From contig JACHLF010000003.1 of NCBI GenBank assembly GCA_014204435.1, forward strand, positions 124,001 to 188,000: DNA of 64,000 nt, read 5' to 3'. Below the pieces are notes generated by a model. It did not search any database. It was not told the origin of the DNA and saw only the letters and a list, made by a program, of their open reading frames with translations. Of the stretch, positions 1 through 7,771 are shown piece by piece. Each line of letters opens with the position of its first letter. The first letter of the stretch is position 1. Made by a program: the position numbers and the translations under genes. Origin of the DNA: Mycobacteroides chelonae (GTDB lineage: Bacteria > Actinomycetota > Actinomycetes > Mycobacteriales > Mycobacteriaceae).

Positions 1-429
1 GGCCTGCACAATCGGAGAGGATTCGATGATCAGTCGATGATGTTGGCCCAAGCGGCACAAGCTGATCGGTCTGAACTGAGCATCGTCATGATCGACATCG
101 ACCGGTTCAAACAGATCAACGATCGTTTTGGGCACGGTGTCGGTGATGTGGGCTCCCAAATCAAGGCGATCGCCGGCAATACCGCCGTGCTAGGGCGCGC
201 TGGCGAGGAGGAGTTTTGTGTCCCGCTACTCGGGCCCGCCGCGCAGGCACCGGAGGTCGCCGAGCAGATCCGGGCAGATTCGGAATCGCTGGATGGCATG
301 GTCACGGTCAGTGTGGGGGTTGCCGCCAGCCTGCCGGCTACGTCGAGTACCGCTCCGGACCACCTCATTGTGCAATTGGTCGCCGATGCCGATGATGCGA
401 TGTACTCAGCAGGGCGGCAACCGGCTTGA
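1..429 (+). CDS. GGDEF-domain protein, C-terminal part (5' partial)
   Basis: The frame is open from the first base of the window, so the gene starts upstream. The visible 142 residues begin with GLHNRRGF, the typical opening of a GGDEF (diguanylate cyclase) domain, followed by the DIDRFKQIND metal- and phosphate-binding stretch. The signature motif reads RAGEEEF where RxGG(D/E)EF is expected, so the second glycine of the active-site loop is Glu. GGDEF enzymes make c-di-GMP from two GTP, and this substitution suggests reduced or lost activity, although the Asp of the first metal motif is kept. The gene converges with the TetR gene on the other strand. Confidence 0.8.
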   Translation, partial: GLHNRRGFDDQSMMLAQAAQADRSELSIVMIDIDRFKQINDRFGHGVGDVGSQIKAIAGNTAVLGRAGEEEFCVPLLGPAAQAPEVAEQIRADSESLDGMVTVSVGVAASLPATSSTAPDHLIVQLVADADDAMYSAGRQPA

Positions 430-448
430 GTTCTGGGGCGTCACCGGG

Positions 449-464
449 TAGCGCGGCGGCGCTA
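449..464. terminator. Short hairpin between convergent genes
   Basis: Inverted repeat TAGCGC / GCGCTA with a 4-nt loop. It lies between the end of the GGDEF gene and the TetR gene and overlaps the TetR stop codon. There is no U-tract, so a termination role is only inferred from its place between convergent genes. Confidence 0.3.
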
Positions 465-1091
465 TTCGACACCGGCTATCGCCCCTGCGGGCTGGGAGAA
501 CGCACGCAGCATGGCAGGGAAAGCGAGCCGTTCCAACATCTGGGTCTCGGCCAGGTCGGGTTCGACATAGAACTGCGCGGCCACCCCTTCGCGCAACGCG
601 GTCGCGAGTCGGGCGATCAGCTCGGTGTCGATGATCAGTTCGCGGTGAGCGATCGACATCAGTTCGTTGATGACCCCGGCGGCCTCGCGACGTAGCCGTG
701 CGTCGTGCTCGGCCAGCACCACGGCGGCGCTCGGTTCCCGGATCGCGTACAGCGTGAATTCCATGCTGATGAGATACCAGCGACGCTGTGTGGGGCTCTT
801 GTCGTCGATGGCGCGGATGAAGGTGCTGAGGGGATCAGGGCTCGTGCGGCATTCGTCCAGCGCCGCCCGCAGTCGGGCGATCAGCTGCTCGCTGCTCGCG
901 TCGAACAAGGTGAAGAAGAGCTCATCCTTGTCCGAGAAGTTCGAGTAGAACGCGCCTCGCGTGAATCCTGCTTTTTCGCAGATGTTTTCGATGCTCGCAC
1001 CATGGAAGCCGCGGGCGGCGAAAACATCCAGCGCGGCCTCCATCAGGCGTGCACGGGTGTGTTCACGCCGGCGAGTGGAACCAGTCGACAT
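462..1091 (-). CDS. TetR/AcrR family transcriptional regulator
   Basis: A 209-residue protein with an N-terminal TetR helix-turn-helix: ARLMEAALDVFAARGFHGAS, then a recognition helix ending in GAFYSNFSDKDELF. The C-terminal ligand-binding part is variable, as usual for the family. The start chosen is the ATG at 1091, preceded by GGAAGG; a longer frame reaching 1247 lacks family similarity. It is divergent from the aldolase-dipeptidase-Rid-reductase operon that starts at 1343. Two palindromes in the 250-bp gap (1128-1145 and 1203-1217) are candidate operators, so it probably represses itself and perhaps the operon. The effector is unknown. Confidence 0.88.
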   Translation of the reverse strand: MSTGSTRRREHTRARLMEAALDVFAARGFHGASIENICEKAGFTRGAFYSNFSDKDELFFTLFDASSEQLIARLRAALDECRTSPDPLSTFIRAIDDKSPTQRRWYLISMEFTLYAIREPSAAVVLAEHDARLRREAAGVINELMSIAHRELIIDTELIARLATALREGVAAQFYVEPDLAETQMLERLAFPAMLRAFSQPAGAIAGVE

Positions 1092-1127
1092 GGGCGCCCT
1101 TCCGGTGATGCTAGTGATGCTCAATCT

Positions 1128-1145
1128 AGATACAGATATGTATCT
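1128..1145. promoter_or_regulatory. Inverted repeat, candidate TetR operator
   Basis: AGATAC-AGATAT-GTATCT: two 6-bp arms around a 6-bp centre, in an AT-rich patch. It lies 37 bp upstream of the divergent TetR start codon, and its size and place suit a TetR dimer site. Binding is inferred. Confidence 0.5.
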
Positions 1146-1202
1146 TATTGCCTGCGTGTGGTCGAGGGCCATTGAATCGCTCAGGTATCGCCATAAGGGC
1201 GC

Positions 1203-1217
1203 ATGGCTGTCAGCCAT
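1203..1217. promoter_or_regulatory. Perfect 15-bp palindrome upstream of the aldolase operon
   Basis: ATGGCTG-T-CAGCCAT: two perfect 7-bp arms around one base, between the divergent TetR gene and the operon that starts at 1343. It may be a second operator. A short AATAT-AGGA-ATATT repeat follows at 1231-1244. Confidence 0.4.
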
Positions 1218-1342
1218 CTGATTGGCAGGAAATATAGGAATATTCACCGCGGCCGTATCGCGTGCGGTTTGTCTTGACGGGTTTTCCCGGACGGGAGTAG
1301 CTTGTGGACATCGGATACAGAGTTGTACTGAAAGGTGGACGC

Positions 1343-2158
1343 ATGACCTCTGGGGATGTTGTGGTGGGTGACGAGTTGTCGGCGTATGTGGTCGGTTCCG
1401 CCGATGCCGACCTCCTGAGTCCGGCGCCGACGGCGACAGTCGGGGAGGAGCGTGAGCGTCGGCTGCGTGAACTGGCGGCTGCGTTCCGCATCTTCGGGGC
1501 GTTCGGCTTTTCCGAAGGAGTGGCCGGGCACATCACCGTGCGCGACCCGGAGTTTCCCGACACGTTTTGGGTCAATCCCTTCGGCATGAACTTTCGGCAC
1601 ATTGCGGTCTCTGATCTCATCCAGGTCGATCACGACGGCAATGTGATCACCGGGACCCGACCGGTGAACAGGGCGGCGTTCTGTATCCACTCCGAGGTCC
1701 ACAAGGCGCGGCCCGACGTGATCGCTGCGGCGCATGCGCACTCGATACACGGCAAGGCGTTCTCGTCGCTGGGGCAGCCGTTGTTGCCCATCACGCAGGA
1801 TGCCTGTGCCTTCTACGAAGACCACGCGGTGTACACCGACTACCGCGGCGTGGTCAGCGATCTGGAAGAGGGCAGGGCAATCGGTTCTGCGCTCGGGCTG
1901 ACCAAGGCGGTGATCCTGCAGAACCACGGGTTGCTCACCGTGGGTCATTCGGTGGCCGAAGCCGCGTGGTGGTTCATCACGATGGAGCGCTCCTGCCAAG
2001 CGCAATTGCTTGCCATGGCCGCCGGAAAACCCCGAACGATCGACCACGAGACGGCCGCTTCGGTCTACAGCCAGATCGGTACCCCGGTTGCGGGATGGTT
2101 CCAGTTCCAGCCACTCTGGGACGACGTGATCAGAACGGCTCCCGAGGCCCTTCGTTGA
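1343..2158 (+). CDS. Class II aldolase/adducin domain protein
   Basis: A 271-residue protein with the class II aldolase/adducin fold. The zinc-site HAHS motif and a later QNHGLL histidine are present. In fuculose-type aldolases the catalytic Glu lies in a PSSExR-like stretch; here the same stretch reads PVNRAAF, so the acid is missing. This makes a simple sugar-phosphate aldolase unlikely and favours the adducin-like branch, some of whose members are decarboxylases or unknown enzymes. The ATG at 1343 was chosen because AAAGGTGGA lies just upstream; a GTG at 1304 in frame lacks such a site. It is the first gene of a four-gene operon of unknown substrate. Confidence 0.82.
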   Translation: MTSGDVVVGDELSAYVVGSADADLLSPAPTATVGEERERRLRELAAAFRIFGAFGFSEGVAGHITVRDPEFPDTFWVNPFGMNFRHIAVSDLIQVDHDGNVITGTRPVNRAAFCIHSEVHKARPDVIAAAHAHSIHGKAFSSLGQPLLPITQDACAFYEDHAVYTDYRGVVSDLEEGRAIGSALGLTKAVILQNHGLLTVGHSVAEAAWWFITMERSCQAQLLAMAAGKPRTIDHETAASVYSQIGTPVAGWFQFQPLWDDVIRTAPEALR

Positions 2159-2180
2159 CCCGGATCGAGAATTCCCGGAG

Positions 2181-3199
2181 ATGAGCACCACGGCTGAACA
2201 ATCTCGGAGGCTCAACGACACGGCGCTGACCGTGGACATGCACACCCACGGACTCAGCATCATGCCGCGATGGCTGCGTGCGATGGGCAGCAAGGCAATA
2301 GACATGCCGGCAGAGCCGTTGTCGAAACTGGCGCAGGGCAAGGTGAACCTTGCGATCATCACCGCTGTCGGTGATGCGGCACTGGGCACCGCGTGGCGAT
2401 TCCGCTCTCCCTGGAGTGGCGTGAAGGCTCAGCTGGACCTCGCGCGCTCCGAGGCCCGTGCGGCGGGTGTGGCGGTGGTGGACACCGCCGAGCAGCTAGC
2501 AGGCGGCGACGTGGCGGTCATGCTCGGCATCGAGGGCGCCGATGTCGTGGGTGCGCAACCGGACCGATTGGTAGAGCTTCATCGACTGGGCGTGCGGGTG
2601 CTGGGGCTGGTGCACTACGCGGACAACGGCCTCGGGACCATTAGTACCTCGTTGTCCGGAAACCGGGGCAGCAGGGCGGTTCGGGCCGGGCGCTACTCTT
2701 CGGGCCTGACTGCCCTCGGCAAAGAGGTTGTCGCAGAGGCCAACCGGCTCGGCATGCTGATCGACCTGGCGCATGCCGACGCGGCGACACCCTGGCGGCA
2801 TGCGAGCAGACATCCGTTCCGGTGATCAGCTCGCACACTGGGGCATCGGCGGTACAGGAGTTTCCGCGCTACATCGGCGACGAGGAGGTGCGTGCGATAG
2901 CCGCCACCGGCGGGCTGATTGGTTTGTGGCCAATGGGGTTTCGCCGCTTGGGCATGCGCGATGTCGACGATTTCGCCCGTCACGCCTCCTACCTGGCAGA
3001 ACTTGTCGGTCCACGCCATCTGTGTATCGGCACCGACATGAACGGCATTCCCGGATACGCCCAGGGTTTCGATGGGCCCACCGGATTTCCATCGTTGATC
3101 GAGGCGTTGCTGCGTGTGGGCTTCGACGCCGTGGAGGTCTCGGGGATCCTGGGCGACAATGCGCTGCGTGTCCTGAAGGCAGCCCTGTCCGGCTCATGA
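2181..3199 (+). pseudogene. Membrane dipeptidase (peptidase M19)-like gene with a frameshift
   Basis: Two overlapping frames together make one M19/renal dipeptidase-like protein. The first (from ATG 2181) has DMHTHG (zinc HxH) and runs through GIEGAD to LIDLAHADAAT. It then leaves frame and stops at 2825. The other frame picks up exactly there with TLAACEQTSVPVISSHTGAS, the usual SH(S/T) zinc motif, and ends at 3199 after GTDMNG. Joining them needs one extra base near 2786-2790, so one base is missing relative to an intact gene. Family members are metal-dependent dipeptidases or related amidohydrolases. It lies between the aldolase-like and Rid genes. It could be a true pseudogene or an assembly error. 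Confidence 0.82.
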
Positions 3200-3254
3200 G
3201 GGCAGCTTCGCAAGGCTGGAGAAAGTCAATTCGACTGGTATCAAAGGAGTTCAG

Positions 3255-3647
3255 ATGGTGAAGACCTGGATCGAAACCGACTTGACGCCACATCCCGTCG
3301 GCCCTTACTCGCAAGCCGTGCGCATCGCCGACACCCTGCAGGTGTCCGGCCACGTGGGGATCAACGCCCAAACCGGTTCCCTTGCGGGTGAGACGGTCTA
3401 CGGGCAGAGCGTCCAGGCATTGCGCAACATCCAGGCGATAGTGCATGCGGCGTGTGCCGACCTGGGTGATGTGTTGATGCTGAGGGTCTATCGTCATGTC
3501 CCCGAAGGATTCGCCGAACTCAACAAAGTGTTCGAAGACACCAGCTGTAAGCCGTATCCGGCTTGGCCCACTGTTTTCGGCGGTCTCCCGCCGGGGCTGT
3601 TGGTGGAGATCGACGCGCTCGCAAAACTTTCCGAGACAGAGGTTTAG
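3255..3647 (+). CDS. Rid family (YjgF/YER057c/UK114) protein
   Basis: A 130-residue single-domain protein with the Rid start HPVGPYSQAV and SGHVGIN, and the C-terminal LLVEIDALA strand. RidA proteins hydrolyse reactive enamines and imines using a conserved Arg in a PARxCVEV-like segment. Here that segment reads PAWPTVFG, so the key Arg is absent and ordinary RidA deaminase activity is doubtful; it fits the Rid subgroups that work in specific catabolic pathways. AAAGGAG lies about 6 nt upstream of the ATG. The next gene starts 2 nt after its stop, so the two are co-transcribed. Confidence 0.85.
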   Translation: MVKTWIETDLTPHPVGPYSQAVRIADTLQVSGHVGINAQTGSLAGETVYGQSVQALRNIQAIVHAACADLGDVLMLRVYRHVPEGFAELNKVFEDTSCKPYPAWPTVFGGLPPGLLVEIDALAKLSETEV

Positions 3648-3649
3648 CC

Positions 3650-4666
3650 ATGCGAATTGCCGTCGCCGGAGCCGGAAGTATCGGCTGCTATGTGGGTGGC
3701 CGCCTGCAGACCGCCGGGCACCACCTCGTGTATATCGGGCGGGCAAGCCTCGGTCAGTCGATCGTGGAGCACGGCTTGGCTCTGTCGGACTACCGGGGGT
3801 GGTCGGCCACCATCCCCGGGCAGGACTGGGTGTTTTCCGAGGATGTTGACGCGGTGCGGGATGTCGATGTCGTGCTTGTGACGGTGAAGTCCGCAGCGAC
3901 CGCGGGGATGGCCCAATCGCTGGCCGAACGGCTGCGCCCCGGAGCTGTGGTGGTCAGCCTGCAGAACGGGATACGCAACCCGGTCGAGATCTCGCGATAC
4001 ATCAAGCAGCACAAGGTGATCACCGGGATGGTCGGCTTCAATGTCGCACAGGTTGGGCCGGCGCGCTTTCATCAGGGCACACAGGGCAAGCTCTCCGTCT
4101 CTGCCGGGGCAGAATCCCTGGCACAGGCGCTCACGCAGTGCGGGTTGCCCACCGATGTGCGCGACGACATGTCCGCGGTGCAGTGGGGCAAGCTGGTGGT
4201 GAACCTCAACAACGCGGTCAACGCACTCTCGGGTCTGCCCCTGAAAGCCGAGCTGGGAGAACGGGAGTACCGCCTGGTGCTGGCCGACGCCCAGCGGGAG
4301 GCGCTGGCACTTCTGCGCCGCAACAAACAACCGGTGGTCAGCCCTTTGGCCGCACCCCTGGCATTCATGCCCTGGGTGCTGCGGATGCCGAACTCGCTGT
4401 TCGCCCGGTTGGCGCCACAGATGGTCGAGATCGACCCTCAGGCACGCTCGTCCATGCTCGACGACATCACTCTCGGCAGGAGGACTGAAATCGACTACAT
4501 CAACGGTGAAGTCGTCGAACTTGCCAAGAAACTCGGCACGAGCGCATCGGTCAACGCCGCACTCGTGAGCCTCGTTCACGAGTTGACCTCTCGCGGCGAG
4601 AAGGCGTGGTCGGGAACGGCGCTGTGCCGAGAGATCGAGGAGCGGGCGGCAGCTCTCGTCGGTTGA
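3650..4666 (+). CDS. Ketopantoate reductase (ApbA/PanE)-like oxidoreductase
   Basis: A 338-residue protein with an N-terminal Rossmann motif GAGSIGCYVGG, a VKSAAT segment, the SLQNGI loop and a C-terminal helical domain containing KLVVNLNNAVNAL, all typical of ApbA/PanE. True PanE reduces 2-dehydropantoate with NADPH, but operon context (Rid, dipeptidase-like, aldolase-like) argues for reduction or oxidation of another 2-oxo or 2-hydroxy acid. The ATG at 3650 follows the Rid stop by 2 nt; longer in-frame starts lie inside the Rid gene. It is the last gene of the operon and is followed by a strong hairpin. Confidence 0.84.
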   Translation: MRIAVAGAGSIGCYVGGRLQTAGHHLVYIGRASLGQSIVEHGLALSDYRGWSATIPGQDWVFSEDVDAVRDVDVVLVTVKSAATAGMAQSLAERLRPGAVVVSLQNGIRNPVEISRYIKQHKVITGMVGFNVAQVGPARFHQGTQGKLSVSAGAESLAQALTQCGLPTDVRDDMSAVQWGKLVVNLNNAVNALSGLPLKAELGEREYRLVLADAQREALALLRRNKQPVVSPLAAPLAFMPWVLRMPNSLFARLAPQMVEIDPQARSSMLDDITLGRRTEIDYINGEVVELAKKLGTSASVNAALVSLVHELTSRGEKAWSGTALCREIEERAAALVG

Positions 4667-4677
4667 CGCGCCGCGAA

Positions 4678-4709
4678 CGGCGGTGAAACTCCTTCTAGGA
4701 TCACCGCCG
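4678..4709. terminator. Hairpin after the catabolic operon
   Basis: Perfect 9-bp arms CGGCGGTGA / TCACCGCCG surround an inner TCCT-TCT-AGGA stem. It starts 11 bp after the stop of the reductase gene and sits between convergent genes, so termination is likely although there is no long U-tract. Confidence 0.55.
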
Positions 4710-4711
4710 AA

Positions 4712-4865
4712 CACAACTGGCATGACTACCTCGACATCACCGTCGAGCCGACGACGTTGTCCCGCTGCGCCATTGGCTGGTAATCACCGCGATCACCAGC
4801 GACAGGGAACTCATCGATGCCCTGGTGGCTGAACCGACGGTATCCAAGGGAGTCATCTGCGACTG
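4712..4865 (+). pseudogene. Possible short coding remnant
   Basis: Conceptual translation gives HDYLDITVEP in one frame, then LVITAITSDRELIDALVAEP in another, ending at TGA 4863-4865. The codon-like composition and frame switch suggest a broken gene fragment, but I cannot assign a family. Apart from this and the hairpin, the 200-bp gap shows nothing. Confidence 0.25.
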
Positions 4866-4868
4866 AGG

Positions 4869-5291
4869 TCAGACCCAGGGGCCGTGGCCACCCACCGATT
4901 CGATGCGGACGCGAGTCAGATACCCGTCCGGGGAGTTGGGCGGCGGGAAGTGTTCGTCCGAGCCCAGCAGCGCGACGGCGAGCTGCCCGAGCAGCTCCGG
5001 TGCGCCACCCTCGACCACGCGTGCCGAACCGGTGACGGCCAGATATTCACGCTGTTGCCCGGGCTGGCTGGGGGCAAGAATGGTCAACGCGACGTGGGAA
5101 TCGCGCCGGATGTTGCGCAGCTTCTTGTAGTTGCCCGACAGATGCGCGGCCACAAGCTCGTCACCTTCCGGTGTGGATTGCAGGGCAACCCACACCACGG
5201 ATACCTGCGGGCTGCCGTCGGGGTTGATGGTCACCAGCGTGGCATCGGCACCTGCGCCGATGAGTGCGCGGGCGGCGTCATTGAGTTCCAT
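4869..5291 (-). CDS. PPOX class (pyridoxamine 5'-phosphate oxidase-like) flavin or F420-binding protein
   Basis: A 140-residue split beta-barrel protein. Recognisable parts are ATLVTINPDGSPQVSVVWV near the N-terminus, GNYKKLRNIRRDSHVALTI in the middle and YLAVTGSARVV after it, the pattern of mycobacterial F420-dependent PPOX proteins. In mycobacteria these small proteins reduce diverse substrates with F420H2 or bind flavin or haem, and the substrate here is unknown. It is transcribed in the same direction as the upstream TetR gene, about 30 bp away, so that regulator may control it. Confidence 0.82.
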   Translation of the reverse strand: MELNDAARALIGAGADATLVTINPDGSPQVSVVWVALQSTPEGDELVAAHLSGNYKKLRNIRRDSHVALTILAPSQPGQQREYLAVTGSARVVEGGAPELLGQLAVALLGSDEHFPPPNSPDGYLTRVRIESVGGHGPWV

Positions 5292-5320
5292 GTGAGATTT
5301 CTACTCCGCGGCGCCCGGTT

Positions 5321-5929
5321 TCATTCCCACGATGTGCGGTCAGTGGGAAAGAAGCATGCGATGGCCGGCCGCAAACGCGCGGTGTCGAAATCGTCGACGG
5401 GGAGCGCCACCTGCTCCAGCACCAATCCGTTAACGGCGGTCAGCAGGTCCGCGGCGTCCGCCTCGGGATCGGCCACGCCGGCCCCGCGCAATTCCTGGGC
5501 GAACGCCGCGCGCTGGGTGGTGCCCCACTGGTCAAGACGTGTCCGCAAGGTGGGGTGGCGGGCGACCTCGAGAAAAAACCCGTACCGGGCGATGGCCGAA
5601 TCTCGGTCGTCGGTCAGGGTGTCGGTGACGTACCGGGCCAAGCGGTCTATGCGTACCGGGATCTTCGCATCGGGCAACTCGGTGAACAGCGTGCGCACCT
5701 CGTCGATCTGCCGCGTGGCCAGGGGCTTCAGGGCCTCATCCAACAGTTGGTCCAGGGATCCGAACCAATACCAGACGTTCCCATGGGTGGTCCCCGCCTC
5801 CGCGGCCACCGCGCGGTGCGTGACGGCCCGGGCGCCCTCACGCGCCATGAGGTGAATCGCTGCGTCGAGAAGCCCGGCACGGCGGGCGGCTCCCCGCGCC
5901 GTGCGGGGCTCGCGTATCGACGGCGTCAT
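5321..5929 (-). CDS. TetR family transcriptional regulator
   Basis: A 202-residue protein with a TetR helix-turn-helix (AARRAGLLDAAIHLMAREGA, then VAAEAGTTHGNVWYWFGSLDQLL) and a C-terminal helical ligand domain. The ATG at 5929 places the HTH at the usual distance from the N-terminus; in-frame ATGs at 5950 and 6007 would add a tail without family similarity. It lies upstream of the PPOX gene on the same strand. The ligand is unknown. Confidence 0.85.
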   Translation of the reverse strand: MTPSIREPRTARGAARRAGLLDAAIHLMAREGARAVTHRAVAAEAGTTHGNVWYWFGSLDQLLDEALKPLATRQIDEVRTLFTELPDAKIPVRIDRLARYVTDTLTDDRDSAIARYGFFLEVARHPTLRTRLDQWGTTQRAAFAQELRGAGVADPEADAADLLTAVNGLVLEQVALPVDDFDTARLRPAIACFFPTDRTSWE

Positions 5930-6077
5930 GCGGGTCAACGTACTGGCGCCCATTTCCTCAACGCCATCGATGCCGCATTGGCCGTCCACGACGCACGGGA
6001 TAGCCATATTGAATTCCCAGCCAAACCGTAGGTTACCGGGGGGAGGGTTATGTGTGGATGATGCCGAGACGCGGCGT

Positions 6078-6596
6078 TCAGACTGCGCGCAGGTACCGAT
6101 GAGTTACCGCCCGCTGCAGTTGCTTCACGGCCAGGTTGCCCACGCGGCCCCACCAGAACGAGGGTTTCGAGAAGGCCGTAATCTCCACGGAAACAACATC
6201 ATTGGCTGGATCGAAGCGCACGATGAACGCTTCTTCGCCTGTTTCGGGATGCCCCTGCAAGGTGCCGTACGCGAAACCGCGCCTATTCGGCTCGTCCACC
6301 AGGTACACCACGCGGCACAAGGCCCAGAACGGCCAGAGCCGCATTGCCACGTTCACGCCTTCGGCAGCAGCGGGCGCCGACGTCAGTACCCGCAGCCCGA
6401 TCCCGCGCTGGATGCCGAACCGCATGAGACTGGCGGCGGCCTCCTCCAACCGTGCCTTACCCGTTCCTATCTGCCGAGATTCCCGCACGTGGTGGTATTT
6501 GGCGGGCAGTTCACCGGCCGTCGCGCCGATCTCGGAGTAGGTGAACGGGAGCTGGCTCAGTCGTTCAATATCCACCCCAATAACGTAGGGGAGCAT
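6078..6596 (-). CDS. DUF1990 family protein
   Basis: A 172-residue protein. LPFTYSEIGAT, GYH-like KYHHVRESRQIGTG and the C-terminal FSKPSFWWGRVGNLAV region are characteristic of DUF1990, a cytosolic family of unknown function found in actinobacteria and plants. The chosen ATG (complement 6594-6596) overlaps the ATG of the divergent thioesterase gene in the sequence CATG; a GTG at 6602 or one a few codons inside are alternatives because no clear ribosome site is visible. Because the start codons overlap, any leader would lie inside the neighbour. Confidence 0.75.
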   Translation of the reverse strand: MLPYVIGVDIERLSQLPFTYSEIGATAGELPAKYHHVRESRQIGTGKARLEEAAASLMRFGIQRGIGLRVLTSAPAAAEGVNVAMRLWPFWALCRVVYLVDEPNRRGFAYGTLQGHPETGEEAFIVRFDPANDVVSVEITAFSKPSFWWGRVGNLAVKQLQRAVTHRYLRAV

Positions 6597-7224
6597 GACC
6601 ACAGAGGAAGCAGTTACTGCGCACGAGGGCGGCGGGTTCAACCTTCCCGATCCCACCCTCAAGGGCGGTCCCGACTATGGCCGCTTCATCGACGCGCTGC
6701 GTACCCTGCAGGACCGCGCTCGCGCCGCATTGCCTCCCGACGAGGTGGTCACCGAGTTGGCCAACCAGCTCGATGCCATGAATGAGCTGTTGGCTCCCTA
6801 TGAGGTCTCCGAATGGGACTCGCCCTCGGGCCGACGCACCGATCTGCCGTTGCGCGGAAACATCTTGCTGGTCCCGATGACCATCGACAGCTTCGACAAC
6901 GGGGTTCTCGCGGGTACGGCCACATTCGGCCGCTACCACCTGGGGCGCAACGGGGCGGTGCACGGCGGATGCCTCGGGCTGCTCTTCGACACCATTTTCG
7001 GCACCGGATCCATGCTGCTGACCGATCTGCGCAAGCTGCGCACCGCGTACCTGAACATCAACTACCGCAAGATCACCCCCATCGAGAAGGAACTGCAGTA
7101 CGACTGCACCCTGCAGCGGGTGGAGGGCCGCAAGGTGTTTCTGACCAGCAGATTGCTCGACGGCGATGACGTGCTCGCCGAGGCCGACGCGCTGTTCGTG
7201 AAACTCAACCCCGGCCAGCCGTGA
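6595..7224 (+). CDS. PaaI-family hotdog thioesterase
   Basis: A 209-residue protein with an N-terminal helical extension and a C-terminal hotdog domain. The HGGCLGLLFDTIFG stretch matches the PaaI/YbgC-like catalytic helix (HGG plus acidic residue), and LRTAYLNINYRKITPIEKEL is the following strand pair. Such enzymes hydrolyse acyl-CoA thioesters; the substrate is unknown. AGGGGAG precedes the ATG. The next gene starts with GTGA overlapping the stop codon, so the two form an operon. Confidence 0.8.
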   Translation: MTTEEAVTAHEGGGFNLPDPTLKGGPDYGRFIDALRTLQDRARAALPPDEVVTELANQLDAMNELLAPYEVSEWDSPSGRRTDLPLRGNILLVPMTIDSFDNGVLAGTATFGRYHLGRNGAVHGGCLGLLFDTIFGTGSMLLTDLRKLRTAYLNINYRKITPIEKELQYDCTLQRVEGRKVFLTSRLLDGDDVLAEADALFVKLNPGQP

Positions 7225-7634
7225 ACCGGGCGACGCGTCGGTGGGCTCGATGGCGCGACAGGGTGCGCGACAAGCCCGCGCTGGACCTGCTCTACCGCAT
7301 GATGGTCGCGGTCATCGGCCTGGTGGTGCTGGGCGCGGGCATCATCGCCATTCCGTACCCGGGCCCCGGCTGGGCGATCGTGTTCCTCGGCCTGGCGATC
7401 CTTGCCTCCGAGTTCTCCTGGGCAAGAAAGCTTCTCCACGCGGCCAGGGACCGCTACGACCGATTCATGGCCTGGTTCTCCACGCAACCCCGATGGTTGC
7501 GGGGGATCGGGGTGCTCTTCACCGCTGCGCTGGTGGTGGCAACGCTCTGGGTACTGGGAGCCCTCGGCTGGATCGCTGCATTGCTCGGGATCCAGGAGCC
7601 CTGGCTCAAGAGTCCGCTGGGAATTGGCGGCTGA
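7221..7634 (+). CDS. PGPGW (TIGR02611-type) membrane protein
   Basis: A 137-residue protein with a transmembrane segment at about residues 26-55 that carries the PYPGPGWAIVFLGLAIL signature, and a second pair of hydrophobic stretches near 95-120. This family is a small actinobacterial inner-membrane protein of unknown function. The GTG start at 7221 overlaps the thioesterase stop (GTGA). Confidence 0.78.
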   Translation: MNRATRRWARWRDRVRDKPALDLLYRMMVAVIGLVVLGAGIIAIPYPGPGWAIVFLGLAILASEFSWARKLLHAARDRYDRFMAWFSTQPRWLRGIGVLFTAALVVATLWVLGALGWIAALLGIQEPWLKSPLGIGG

Positions 7635-7771
7635 CGTTCGCCGTACGCGGTCGATAACGCTCGTCCACAGCACTGTTGAACCGGCGACGAATTCCGCACC
7701 GGCCTCGCGCGCCGAGATCATGCTCTTCATCATCCGCATGGCATCCGCCTTGTTGCGGGTGGAAGCCTTGC

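Noticed and set aside
1244..2389. A 381-codon open frame on the - strand
   Set aside because: It is antisense to the class II aldolase-like gene, is Arg- and His-rich without motifs, and reflects GC-rich codon bias.
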